Of a stretch of DNA of 51,362 bases, positions 8,941 to 16,736 are shown in pieces (the first letter of the stretch is position 1; every line of letters begins with the position of its first letter). The stretch covers positions 1-51,362 of the forward strand of contig CAZVBE010000016.1 of the NCBI GenBank assembly GCA_964625335.1, given 5' to 3'. A program made the position numbers and the translations under genes. Under the pieces are notes generated by a model. It saw only the letters and a program-made list of their open reading frames with translations. It made no database searches and had not been told where the DNA came from. The DNA is from CAZGUG01 sp964625335 (GTDB lineage Bacteria > Bacillota > Clostridia > Ch29).

Positions 8941-9423
8941 TTACCATTTCAGCAACCATCTATCAACTGCTTTTATTTCAAGAGGGCTTTCGGGTTTTGT
9001 GAACTCAAGCAAAGGATAGGTCTTGTCCCCCACAGTTATCGTATGCTGCGGTATGGGCGAGACTATCATATTGATGACACCGAACTCTCTGTCAAACTTA
9101 AGAACAAATTCCCCGTCAATATTTTCGAGGGTGCCGTTTTCATAGTCATAGGGCATCCCTACACCCAGCGACCTGTACCTGACTTCCTTCATAACCAGAG
9201 TATTGTCCTCCCGGATATAGAAAACCTCATGGACCGGGGTATGATGTACCGAATGGATAAAACTTAATATAAACATCCTGTCGGGTGCAACAATACGATG
9301 CTCCAACCCCTCTTCCACATCCTTTAAAACCAGAACCTTTTGCTTTCCGATACTGCAAATGACCAATAGAATGACAATAAGAATTATTAAGGCTATGACT
9401 ATCGGTTTTAAACGCTGTCTCAT
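8941..9423 (-). CDS. DUF1850 protein of the TAXI-TRAP operon
   Basis: About 160 residues: one N-terminal membrane helix (about 6-25), then a soluble extracytoplasmic domain with SFIHSVHHTPVHE and a YDYENGTLENIDG segment, as in DUF1850 proteins that accompany TAXI-TRAP transporters. Their role is unknown; an accessory to binding or assembly is likely. The start is unusual: no Shine-Dalgarno lies directly before ATG 9423. AAAGGGGG is present further upstream, separated from the ATG by a 24-base perfect hairpin. An upstream GTG (9498) in the same frame is possible but would put another hairpin inside the coding sequence. Confidence 0.8.
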   Translation of the reverse strand: MRQRLKPIVIALIILIVILLVICSIGKQKVLVLKDVEEGLEHRIVAPDRMFILSFIHSVHHTPVHEVFYIREDNTLVMKEVRYRSLGVGMPYDYENGTLENIDGEFVLKFDREFGVINMIVSPIPQHTITVGDKTYPLLEFTKPESPLEIKAVDRWLLKW

Positions 9424-9430
9424 AAAATCA

Positions 9431-9454
9431 GAGCATTGGATTTCTCCAATGCTC
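9431..9454 (-). promoter_or_regulatory. perfect hairpin with GAAA loop in front of the DUF1850 gene
   Basis: GAGCATTGGA and TCCAATGCTC form a perfect ten-base stem around a four-base loop, which reads GAAA on the transcribed strand (a GNRA tetraloop). It sits between AAAGGGGG and the ATG at 9423, so folding would bring the ribosome binding site within about ten bases of the start. It may also protect the upstream mRNA end. Confidence 0.7.
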
Positions 9455-9478
9455 AGACCCCCTTTGATTCTTCGGGAT

Positions 9479-9496
9479 GGGGGCACGAATGCCCCC
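9479..9496 (-). promoter_or_regulatory. perfect hairpin with TTCG loop after the TAXI binding-protein gene
   Basis: GGGGGCA and TGCCCCC enclose a loop that reads TTCG on the transcribed strand, an unusually stable tetraloop. It begins 23 bases after the stop of the binding-protein gene and lacks a U-tract, which suits a processing or stability element that raises binding-protein mRNA over the permease. Confidence 0.65.
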
Positions 9497-9518
9497 ACCT
9501 AAGAGTTTATCAATCCAA

Positions 9519-10514
9519 CTATTCATTGAAGTATTTATCAGCGCCGGGATGCAGTTCAATACCCATGCCGTCCAGACCTGTTTCCGGCTTAATCTTGGCC
9601 CCTGCTGTACTATGGGCTGCTTGCATCCTGTCTGGGTTGTCATACATTGTCTTGAGCATATTATATGCAAGGTCTTCATCCAAACCAGCATCTACTGCCA
9701 GCATTGCCTGAACTGCAACCGTTTTAACATCTTCATCTATTCCGGTATAGGTGCCGCCAGGTATAACCAGCTTTGTATAGAACGGATATTCAGCAATCAG
9801 GTTGTCCGCCATATCGTCCTCAACGGTTACCAGCTTAACATCATGCTGTGCTCCGATATCCTGTATTGCCGCAGTCGGATGACCTGCTGTTACAAATGCT
9901 ACGTCAACGTTTCCGTCCTTCAAGTTGTTCGCAGCTTCGGCGAAGGACAGATACTGAACTGTGATATCGTCATAGGTAACCCCTGCTGCTGCCAAAATCT
10001 GACGGGCATTTGCCTCGGTACCGCTTCCGGCTGCGCCCACGGCAACCCTCTTGCCCTTAAGGTCTGCAACGTTTTCTATGCCTTTGCCTTCAAGGGTAAC
10101 AATCTGTATGGTTTCAGGATACAGGATGCACAGTCCCCTAAGGCCTGCATACGCATCCCCTTCGAACATCTCGGTGCCTGTCGCCGAATAATAGGCTATG
10201 TCGTTCTGCACCATTATAACATCAGCTTCCCCATCGTTGAGAAGATTAATGTTGGCCACAGATGCCCCGGTACTCTGGGCAGTAGCGTTTACTCCCGGGA
10301 TATTCCTATTCCATATATCGGCCATGCCTCCAGCCAACGGGAAGTATGTGCCTGCAGTTCCACCACTGGCAATGTTTACGAATACCGTTTCAGCCGGTGC
10401 CGGTTCCTCTGTACCTTCGTCACCTGCCGGAGCTTCCGGAGCAGGAGTGCTGCAACCTGCAACTGCCACTACCAACAAACATACCAAAAACATTGATAAC
10501 AGTTTTCTATTCAT
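9519..10514 (-). CDS. TAXI-family TRAP transporter solute-binding lipoprotein
   Basis: About 331 residues. A lipoprotein signal peptide ends in VAVAGC (Cys21), then a Ala/Pro/Glu-rich linker and the TAXI domain: IASGGTAGTYFPLAGG near the start, QSTGASVANINLL, VGAAGSGTEANAR and PGGTYTGIDEDV. It captures the substrate outside the membrane for the downstream fused permease. ATG 10514 follows GGAGGG; an earlier in-frame start at 10562 would put extra residues before the signal peptide. TAXI proteins characterised so far bind glutamate/glutamine-like ligands, which fits the adjacent aminotransferase and GlnK/GlnL genes. Confidence 0.95.
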   Translation of the reverse strand: MNRKLLSMFLVCLLVVAVAGCSTPAPEAPAGDEGTEEPAPAETVFVNIASGGTAGTYFPLAGGMADIWNRNIPGVNATAQSTGASVANINLLNDGEADVIMVQNDIAYYSATGTEMFEGDAYAGLRGLCILYPETIQIVTLEGKGIENVADLKGKRVAVGAAGSGTEANARQILAAAGVTYDDITVQYLSFAEAANNLKDGNVDVAFVTAGHPTAAIQDIGAQHDVKLVTVEDDMADNLIAEYPFYTKLVIPGGTYTGIDEDVKTVAVQAMLAVDAGLDEDLAYNMLKTMYDNPDRMQAAHSTAGAKIKPETGLDGMGIELHPGADKYFNE

Positions 10515-10647
10515 TAAGACCCTCCATTCAATTTGATTTTCTGTGTCTGTATACTTCTTCATATTTTATTTAAATCCTGTTGGTACTTTACGGTACTTCT
10601 CGTTTTTTTCTGTAGGCAATGCTAAAGTATTCTATGTTTCGGCCGTT

Positions 10648-11844
10648 TTACCTGATTTGGGAAACAAAGTCTTCTACCCTGTCCAATCCCTTTTTAATTT
10701 GCTCCATTGAGGTTGCATAGGACATTCTGATGTAACTGTCGTCTCCAAAAGCCTTCCCCGGTATTACGGCAACCCCTGCGTTTTCCAGCAGCAGTTCTGA
10801 AAATACCATGGAGGATTCGATTGTTCTGCCCTTATAGGCTTTACCAAGAAGCCTTTCAAGGCTTACATACACATAAAATGCACCCTCCGGCTTAACGTAT
10901 TCAAGGCCTTCAATACCATCCAGCCTCTCCATTGTATATTTTCTCCGGCTGTCATACTCTCCCACCATATGGGCTATTTCCGATTGGTCTCCCTTAAGGG
11001 CTGCCTCGCCTGCATACTGCACTATTGAACTGGGGTGGGATATGGCATGCCCCTGTATCGAACCCATTGCTTTTATTATGGTCTTTTCAGCCGCCGCATA
11101 ACCCAGTCTCCAACCTGTCATGGCATAGGCCTTTGACATACCGTTTATCAGTATTGTACGGGATTTTATCTCTTCTCCGACCGAAGCAATGCTTATATGT
11201 TTTGCTCCGTCATACACCATCTTCTCATATATCTCGTCCGAAACTACAAAAATATCCTTTTCAACCGCCACCGCTGCAATCTCCTCGAGTTCCTTCAGCG
11301 AATACACCGAACCGGTGGGATTGGAAGGGGAGTTCAGTATAATGGCCTTTGTACGGGAAGTAATGCTATCACTCAGCTGGCGCGCAGTTATTTTGAAACC
11401 GTTTTCCTTCAAGGTTTTTACAACAACGGACTTTCCTCCCGCTATAGTCACCATTTCAGGATAGCTGACCCAATAGGGTGAAGGAATAACAACCTCATCC
11501 CCGGGGTCGAAAATAGCCTGAAAAGCCGTAGACAGAGAGTGCTTGGCGCCGCTCGAGAGTATTATCTGGTCAAACTTATAATCCAGACCATTATCCGCTT
11601 TAAGTTTTTTTGATATTTCCTTTCTCAGTCCGTCGATACCATAGGCCGAGGTATATCTTGTCTTGCCTTGGCGGATAGCCTGTACACCCGCATCGGCTAT
11701 GTATACGGGAGTATCAAAATCGGGTTCACCGGCCCCAAATCCCACTATATCTATCCCATCCTCCATCATCTTTTTTGCTTTGGCAGTTATTGCGATGGTC
11801 ATCGATGGGGTTATTCTGGCTGCAAGTCCGGATATCTGTGGCAT
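10648..11844 (-). CDS. class I pyridoxal-phosphate aminotransferase, aspartate type
   Basis: 398 residues. The fold-type I signature is complete: FGAGEPDFDTP near the N-terminus, LSSGAKHSL, NSPSNPTGSVY, VVSDEIYEKMVY and the Schiff-base lysine in NGMSKAYAMTGWRLGY (Lys238). It would transfer amino groups between aspartate (or a similar amino acid) and 2-oxoglutarate in the cytoplasm. AAAGGAGG lies two bases before an ATG at 11850 and eight before ATG 11844; the second is preferred. It precedes the TAXI operon by about 130 bases in the same direction, so co-regulation is possible. Substrate range cannot be fixed from sequence. Confidence 0.93.
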   Translation of the reverse strand: MPQISGLAARITPSMTIAITAKAKKMMEDGIDIVGFGAGEPDFDTPVYIADAGVQAIRQGKTRYTSAYGIDGLRKEISKKLKADNGLDYKFDQIILSSGAKHSLSTAFQAIFDPGDEVVIPSPYWVSYPEMVTIAGGKSVVVKTLKENGFKITARQLSDSITSRTKAIILNSPSNPTGSVYSLKELEEIAAVAVEKDIFVVSDEIYEKMVYDGAKHISIASVGEEIKSRTILINGMSKAYAMTGWRLGYAAAEKTIIKAMGSIQGHAISHPSSIVQYAGEAALKGDQSEIAHMVGEYDSRRKYTMERLDGIEGLEYVKPEGAFYVYVSLERLLGKAYKGRTIESSMVFSELLLENAGVAVIPGKAFGDDSYIRMSYATSMEQIKKGLDRVEDFVSQIR

Positions 11845-12180
11845 TATCATTACCTCCTTTTAATAATGTATGGGGACAAAAAACAATAGGGACGGTTCTT
11901 TTTGTTTGCATATCACAGACGCCAGGTGCCGGAAGTTGAGGCATCAAGTCCCTCAAGCGAAGTTCCAATATGTCCCCGGTTGATGATTACTATATATTAT
12001 TGTAATATATTTCGCAAATAAAAGTAATACCGAATATTAGCATTGAAACAAAAGCCCAATAGTTCTATAATCTTATATGCAGATGATTGGATATTGACCT
12101 ATAATACGGGTTTTGTCAACGACCCGCTGATATACGCCGCCCGTAATCTGTAATTTGTAGATGGAAGAGGTGCAAAAACC
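11845..12180. repeat. intergenic region with GGGGACA/GGGACGGTTC repeat remnants
   Basis: Between divergent genes. From about 11868 to 11962 it carries GGGGACAAAAAACA, GGGACGGTTC and, inverted at the far side, TGTCCCC: an imperfect palindromic arrangement of the dispersed repeat family. The rest is AT-rich upstream sequence of the response regulator, whose ATG is preceded by GGAAGAGGTG. No gene seen. Confidence 0.5.
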
Positions 12181-12927
12181 ATGATTAGGGTACTTATTGC
12201 CGATGATGAGGCTCCGGCAAGAGAAGAACTCAGCTATATGATAGGCAGACTGGTGGATTTCCAGGTTATCGGAGTGGCTTCAAGCGGTAGCCAGGCAGTA
12301 TTTCTGATAAAGGAATTGCACCCCCAGGTGGTTTTTCTGGATATTCAGATGCCGGGGCTTAATGGACTGGAGGTCTCCAAAGCCCTGTCATCCATAGATC
12401 CCAAGCCGTTTGTTGTTTTTGTCACAGCTTATAATGAATATGCATTAAACGCCTTTGACGTTGAAGCCGTGGATTACCTGCTTAAACCCGTCAGCGATGC
12501 AAGGCTGTTAAAAACAGCCAGGAGATTAAAGGAACTCATGCAGTCAAAACTTGCGGAAAAGATTGAAACCATACTGATTGAACACGGAAAAGAGGCAGGC
12601 ATAAAGCGTATACCGGTGGAAAAAAACGGAAGGATTAAACTGCTGGAACCCAAAGAAATAGTGTGTTTCTTCGCCAATCAGGGCTATATTGTTGCAAGGA
12701 CACAGGCCGGCGATTTTATTACAAACTTCACCCTCAACGAACTGGAGGAAAGAATTAATCAAAATACCTTCTTTCGCTGTCATAAAAGCTATATTGTCAA
12801 TTTAGACTATATTAAGGAAATAATTCCGTGGACCTACAGTTCCTATAAGCTTATAATGTATAACAACGATGAAATTCCGGTAAGCCGGCAAAAGTCAAAG
12901 GAGCTTGGCACAATACTGGGACTGTAA
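12181..12927 (+). CDS. LytTR-family response regulator (BtsR/YpdB/LytR-like)
   Basis: 248 residues. Receiver domain (1-118) with DDE at 8-10, phospho-acceptor Asp54 in FLDIQMPG and Lys in DYLLKPV; LytTR DNA-binding domain (about 145-245) with FFANQGYIVART, FFRCHKSYIVNLDYI and IPVSRQ. It pairs with the LytS-like kinase on the other side of the transporter gene. In enterobacteria, kinase/regulator pairs of this class switch on CstA-family pyruvate or peptide transporters; the same wiring is inferred here. It lies 282 bases before the transporter, with a stem-loop in between. Confidence 0.93.
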   Translation: MIRVLIADDEAPAREELSYMIGRLVDFQVIGVASSGSQAVFLIKELHPQVVFLDIQMPGLNGLEVSKALSSIDPKPFVVFVTAYNEYALNAFDVEAVDYLLKPVSDARLLKTARRLKELMQSKLAEKIETILIEHGKEAGIKRIPVEKNGRIKLLEPKEIVCFFANQGYIVARTQAGDFITNFTLNELEERINQNTFFRCHKSYIVNLDYIKEIIPWTYSSYKLIMYNNDEIPVSRQKSKELGTILGL

Positions 12928-12967
12928 ACATACATCCCTCCATATTGCAGTTTGCAGGTGTATTTTG

Positions 12968-13005
12968 CAGGATAGCCTAAATAAATAAACTTTTGGGCCA
13001 TCCTG
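12968..13005 (+). terminator. stem-loop after the LytTR regulator gene
   Basis: CAGGAT-GCC (from 12968) pairs with GGGC-ATCCTG (to 13005). There is only a short TTCTATAAT tract behind it, so it may be a weak terminator. TATAAT in that tract could also serve as the -10 of the following transporter gene. Confidence 0.4.
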
Positions 13006-13209
13006 TTCTATAATAGAAACAAATATATTGCATAAATATACCTGCTGCTATTCAGATGGTTTTTTTAGTGGTATGCTTTTACAACGGTTAACAGACGGTA
13101 CATCCTGGACGCACTTCTTCATATTGCCGTTGTATAACAGATCGAGTGAGGGGGGTGAGAGGTCCGGATACGCATTTCCTTTGAAACACAAATTTAAAGG
13201 AGGTATGTC

Positions 13210-14823
13210 ATGAACTCATTATTAGTTGTTCTTATCAGCATTGTGTGTTTTGTGATCGCCTATGTAACCTACGGCGCATGGCTGGCCAAACAGTGGGGAG
13301 TGGACCCGAGCAGAAAAACTCCTGCCCACACCAGAGGCGACGGAGTGGACTACGTGCCTGCCAAGGCTCCCGTGCTACTGGGCCATCACTTCGCATCCAT
13401 AGCAGGGGCGGGCCCAATCACAGGTCCGATAGCCGCAGCCATATTCGGCTGGGTACCCGTTATGCTGTGGATAATCATCGGAAGCATATTTTTCGGAGGT
13501 GTACAGGACTTCGGTTCCCTGTTCGCGTCGGTAAGGCACGACGGCAAATCCATCGGCGAAGTAATCGAAGCCAACATGGGCAAAACCGGCAAGAAGCTTT
13601 TTGCCGCCTTTGCATGGCTAACCCTGCTGCTTGTAATAGCAGCCTTCACCAACATCGTTGCCAATACCTTTGTAGCCGTTCCGGCCGCCGCATCCGCATC
13701 CATGATGTTCATAGTTTTATCAATTGGATTTGGTCATTTTGTTTACAGAAAGGGTGCCCCGCTGGGTATAAGCAGTGTAATAGGCGTAATCCTTCTGTTC
13801 GCCTGCATAGCCCTTGGAAACGTGTTCCCGTTGATTCTTAGCTGGAATACCTGGGTAGGAATACTGCTTATATACATCTTTGTGGCGTCGGTTACCCCTG
13901 TATGGATACTGCTGCAGCCCAGAGACTACCTGAACTCGTTCCTGCTGTATGCAATGCTGGGAGGAGCGGTGCTCGGTCTTCTTATATCAAGACCCGCAAT
14001 GGTTTCCCCTGCCTTTACAACCTTTAAGGTAGGAAGCCAGTGGCTGTTCCCGATGCTGTTCGTAACGGTGGCCTGTGGTGCCATATCCGGCTTCCACTCA
14101 CTGGTAGGCTCGGGTACCACATCAAAACAGATAGACAATGAAATGGATACCAAGCTGGTAGGTTACGGCTCCATGCTTATAGAAGGCGTACTTGCGACAA
14201 TAGCAATAATAACCGCCGCATATATTGGAGCCGACAAATTCGCTGACCTTGCAGCAAACGGAGGTCCCACCAACGTATTTTCCGACGGTATAGGTACCTT
14301 CATGACCAGCTTTGGAGTCCCCTTTAATATAGGTAAATCCTTCGTAGCCCTTGCGGTATCGGCCTTCGCACTGACCAGCCTTGATACCGGAACAAGGCTT
14401 GGCCGTTTCATAATGCAAGAGTTCTTCTATGACGCTTCCAGGGAAAAGCAAAACCCGCTTACAAACCGCTACGTTTCCACGTTGGTAACAGTTATACTGG
14501 GCGGGTGGTTGGCAATGACAAGCTGGAGCGTTATTTGGCCGGTATTTGGTTCCGCCAACCAGCTCCTTGCAGGTCTTGCATTACTTGCAACAGCAGTATG
14601 GCTTAAAAAAGCCGGCAAAAACTACAGCATGTTTACAATACCCATGACCTTCATGCTGGTAGTAACCCTGCTGGCGCTGATACAGCTTATACAGGCCAAC
14701 ATGGCAGCCCAGAACTATATACTGGTATTCTTCCCGGTATTGCTGTTCATACTCGCAATAGTGCTTGCAGTCCAGGGCTACAAGATAATCGCAGGAAAAT
14801 CAGAAGCTCCACTGGAGAAATAA
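13210..14823 (+). CDS. cstA: CstA-family carbon starvation transporter
   Basis: 537 residues, about 15 membrane helices. Family motifs are clear: HHFASIAGAGPITGPIAA, FGGVQDFGSLFASVRH, GFHSLVGSGTTSKQ and LDTGTRLGRF. The shorter length (CstA of Escherichia coli is about 700) is usual in Gram-positive bacteria. Members import pyruvate or peptides. AAAGGAGG lies six bases before the ATG. Flanked by the response regulator and the kinase, which probably control it; a 200-base leader precedes it. Confidence 0.95.
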   Translation: MNSLLVVLISIVCFVIAYVTYGAWLAKQWGVDPSRKTPAHTRGDGVDYVPAKAPVLLGHHFASIAGAGPITGPIAAAIFGWVPVMLWIIIGSIFFGGVQDFGSLFASVRHDGKSIGEVIEANMGKTGKKLFAAFAWLTLLLVIAAFTNIVANTFVAVPAAASASMMFIVLSIGFGHFVYRKGAPLGISSVIGVILLFACIALGNVFPLILSWNTWVGILLIYIFVASVTPVWILLQPRDYLNSFLLYAMLGGAVLGLLISRPAMVSPAFTTFKVGSQWLFPMLFVTVACGAISGFHSLVGSGTTSKQIDNEMDTKLVGYGSMLIEGVLATIAIITAAYIGADKFADLAANGGPTNVFSDGIGTFMTSFGVPFNIGKSFVALAVSAFALTSLDTGTRLGRFIMQEFFYDASREKQNPLTNRYVSTLVTVILGGWLAMTSWSVIWPVFGSANQLLAGLALLATAVWLKKAGKNYSMFTIPMTFMLVVTLLALIQLIQANMAAQNYILVFFPVLLFILAIVLAVQGYKIIAGKSEAPLEK

Positions 14824-14836
14824 ACGGATACAACAA

Positions 14837-14866
14837 ATGCGGATGCCAGGTGCATCCGCATTTTTA
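14837..14866. terminator. terminator between the CstA-family and LytS-like genes
   Basis: ATGCGGATGC (14837-14846), loop CAGGT, GCATCCGCAT (14852-14861), then a T-run. The reverse side is also T-rich (TTTGTTGT), so it can serve both convergent genes. Confidence 0.9.
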
Positions 14867-14898
14867 ATGTATTATATTCTTATATTTGCTCCAATATC

Positions 14899-16614
14899 TC
14901 AACCGGTAATTCCTTCGGCAGCCATCTGTCCGTAGCCTTCCGAATAATCGGGTATAATCATGGATATGCGCGTCCCGCTTTCTTTTTGGCTTTCAATTTT
15001 CAAGCCATAGTCGTTGCCGTACATGCTTTTCAGCCTTTTGTCTATGTTTTGCAAACCAATCTTTTTATAAGAACTGGTATTTTCCTCCTGCGTAATCAGG
15101 CTGCTTGCGTCAAAACCCACTCCATCGTCATGCACATATATATATATACCCCGGTCAATTCCGGTCACACCGATTACTACCGTGCCCCCTTCCTCCTTGG
15201 GCGCCAGTCCGTGCTTTATCGAGTTCTCCACCAGCGGTTGCAGCAGCAGGGGAGGGATATGACAATTAATACCTTTTTGTATTTCAAACCTAACGTTTAA
15301 TCTGCTTCCGAACCTTGCCTTTTCTATGTTCAGATAGGATTTAATGTTCTTAATTTCGGTATAAATGTCAATATTCTCGCCATAGTGACTTAGATTATTC
15401 CTTAAAATGTCTCCCAGGTCGATAAGAAGCTTTCTTGCTGTCTCGGGACTGATCCTGCAGTAAGATACTATGGTATTAAGGGCATTGAATAAAAAATGCG
15501 GGTTAATCTGGGCCTGCAGTGCCTGAAGTTCTGCCTTGGCCAACAGGCGTGACTGCTCCTCCAGTTTACTTAACTCCAGTTGTGTGCAAAAAAGCTGAGC
15601 CAGCCCTAAGGCTAATTCCTCCTCTACCCATCCAATACTGTCTTTGCCGTTTTTGAAAAGCACCAGGCTGCCTATTATGACACTTCTTTCCTTAAGAGGC
15701 ACTGCTATTATAGTCTGATACCTGCCGTCAGGGCCTGTCATGTTCACTATGTTGCTTTTTCCAGCCGTAATGGCATCCAGTACCGTAGAGTCTTCGATTG
15801 GTCTGTCGGTGTTAAGATTTGTATTTATATTGCCGAAAAATGATAATACCCTTTTTGTATCGGTTATCGAAACCCCGTCTATACCCGTCATCTCATGTAT
15901 TATTTTTGTTGCTTTCATAGCAGACAGGTTGTTAAGTCCCTTTCTGAAAAAAGGCAGGGTTTTATTTGCAATGTTGAGAGCCATCTGGGCGTTCATGGCA
16001 GCGGTTTTCTCCTGCTCCCCGTATATGTTGTTTATAAAGAAAATGGATACCGCCATACCTATCGAGTTTATTGCGGTCATAGGTATAAAGATAATTTTAA
16101 CCACCTCAATTGCACTGCTAAGCGGAGAAGCTATTAAAAGTATCACAAGCATTTCAAGCATTTCTGCAACTATAACCGCAGTCAGTGGATACCACATGTT
16201 GATTTTTTTATTTCCTACCCTGCGGTGCAGATATCCTCCTATAGCGCCCTGTATGACCGTTGAAACACCGCACGCCACGGCTGTAAGTCCGCCTATGTTA
16301 ATTGCCCATCTGTGGATCCCGGCAATCAGCCCCGCGCCGATGCCCACAACAGGCCCACCCAGCAGCCCTGCAATCATCACCGCTATAATTCTCGAGTTTG
16401 CCAGCGAACCCATAATTGGAATGCCTGAATAGGTGCCCAATATACCTATACCCCCGAAAATAAGCGCCAACAGGATGCGCTCATAGGGCGATATGACCTT
16501 TTTGAGAATTAGTTTTTTGAATACGCCAATCCTGGAAAGAAAAAAGACCAGCATAATAATTATGCCTAACTTATCCGCCAGATTTCCAACCACTTCGATT
16601 ATTACCGACAACAT
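14899..16614 (-). CDS. LytS/BtsS-like sensor histidine kinase
   Basis: About 571 residues. A 5TM-LYT receptor domain (about 1-190) has FGGIGILGTYSGIPI and the ANSRIIAVMIAGLLGG motif; a GAF-like domain follows (about 215-345); then a His_kinase domain with NPHFLFNALNTI (phospho-His 373) and a HATPase with LLLQPLVENSIKHG and DDGVGFD. It senses an extracellular carbon source through the membrane domain and phosphorylates the LytTR regulator encoded across the transporter gene. ATG 16614 follows GAAGGTG; the frame extends upstream to 16677, but through a dispersed repeat, so the earlier start is unlikely. Confidence 0.93.
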   Translation of the reverse strand: MLSVIIEVVGNLADKLGIIIMLVFFLSRIGVFKKLILKKVISPYERILLALIFGGIGILGTYSGIPIMGSLANSRIIAVMIAGLLGGPVVGIGAGLIAGIHRWAINIGGLTAVACGVSTVIQGAIGGYLHRRVGNKKINMWYPLTAVIVAEMLEMLVILLIASPLSSAIEVVKIIFIPMTAINSIGMAVSIFFINNIYGEQEKTAAMNAQMALNIANKTLPFFRKGLNNLSAMKATKIIHEMTGIDGVSITDTKRVLSFFGNINTNLNTDRPIEDSTVLDAITAGKSNIVNMTGPDGRYQTIIAVPLKERSVIIGSLVLFKNGKDSIGWVEEELALGLAQLFCTQLELSKLEEQSRLLAKAELQALQAQINPHFLFNALNTIVSYCRISPETARKLLIDLGDILRNNLSHYGENIDIYTEIKNIKSYLNIEKARFGSRLNVRFEIQKGINCHIPPLLLQPLVENSIKHGLAPKEEGGTVVIGVTGIDRGIYIYVHDDGVGFDASSLITQEENTSSYKKIGLQNIDKRLKSMYGNDYGLKIESQKESGTRISMIIPDYSEGYGQMAAEGITG

Positions 16615-16627
16615 AATAACACCTTCT

Positions 16628-16683
16628 TTTGCGACAGGGGACGGTTCCCGGCTGTCGCATTTATCAATCGGGGACAATCCTTG
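16628..16683. repeat. dispersed repeat, composite copy
   Basis: Carries GCGACAGGGGACGGTTCC with GGCTGTCGC as an inverted flank, directly followed by TTATCAATCGGGGACAATCCTT, joining both motif types of the family in one place. Lies between the kinase and adenine deaminase genes. Confidence 0.6.
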
Positions 16684-16736
16684 ACCTTATTTAAGCCGGT
16701 GTATCCTTTATTAAATTATATCATAATAATTACCCT

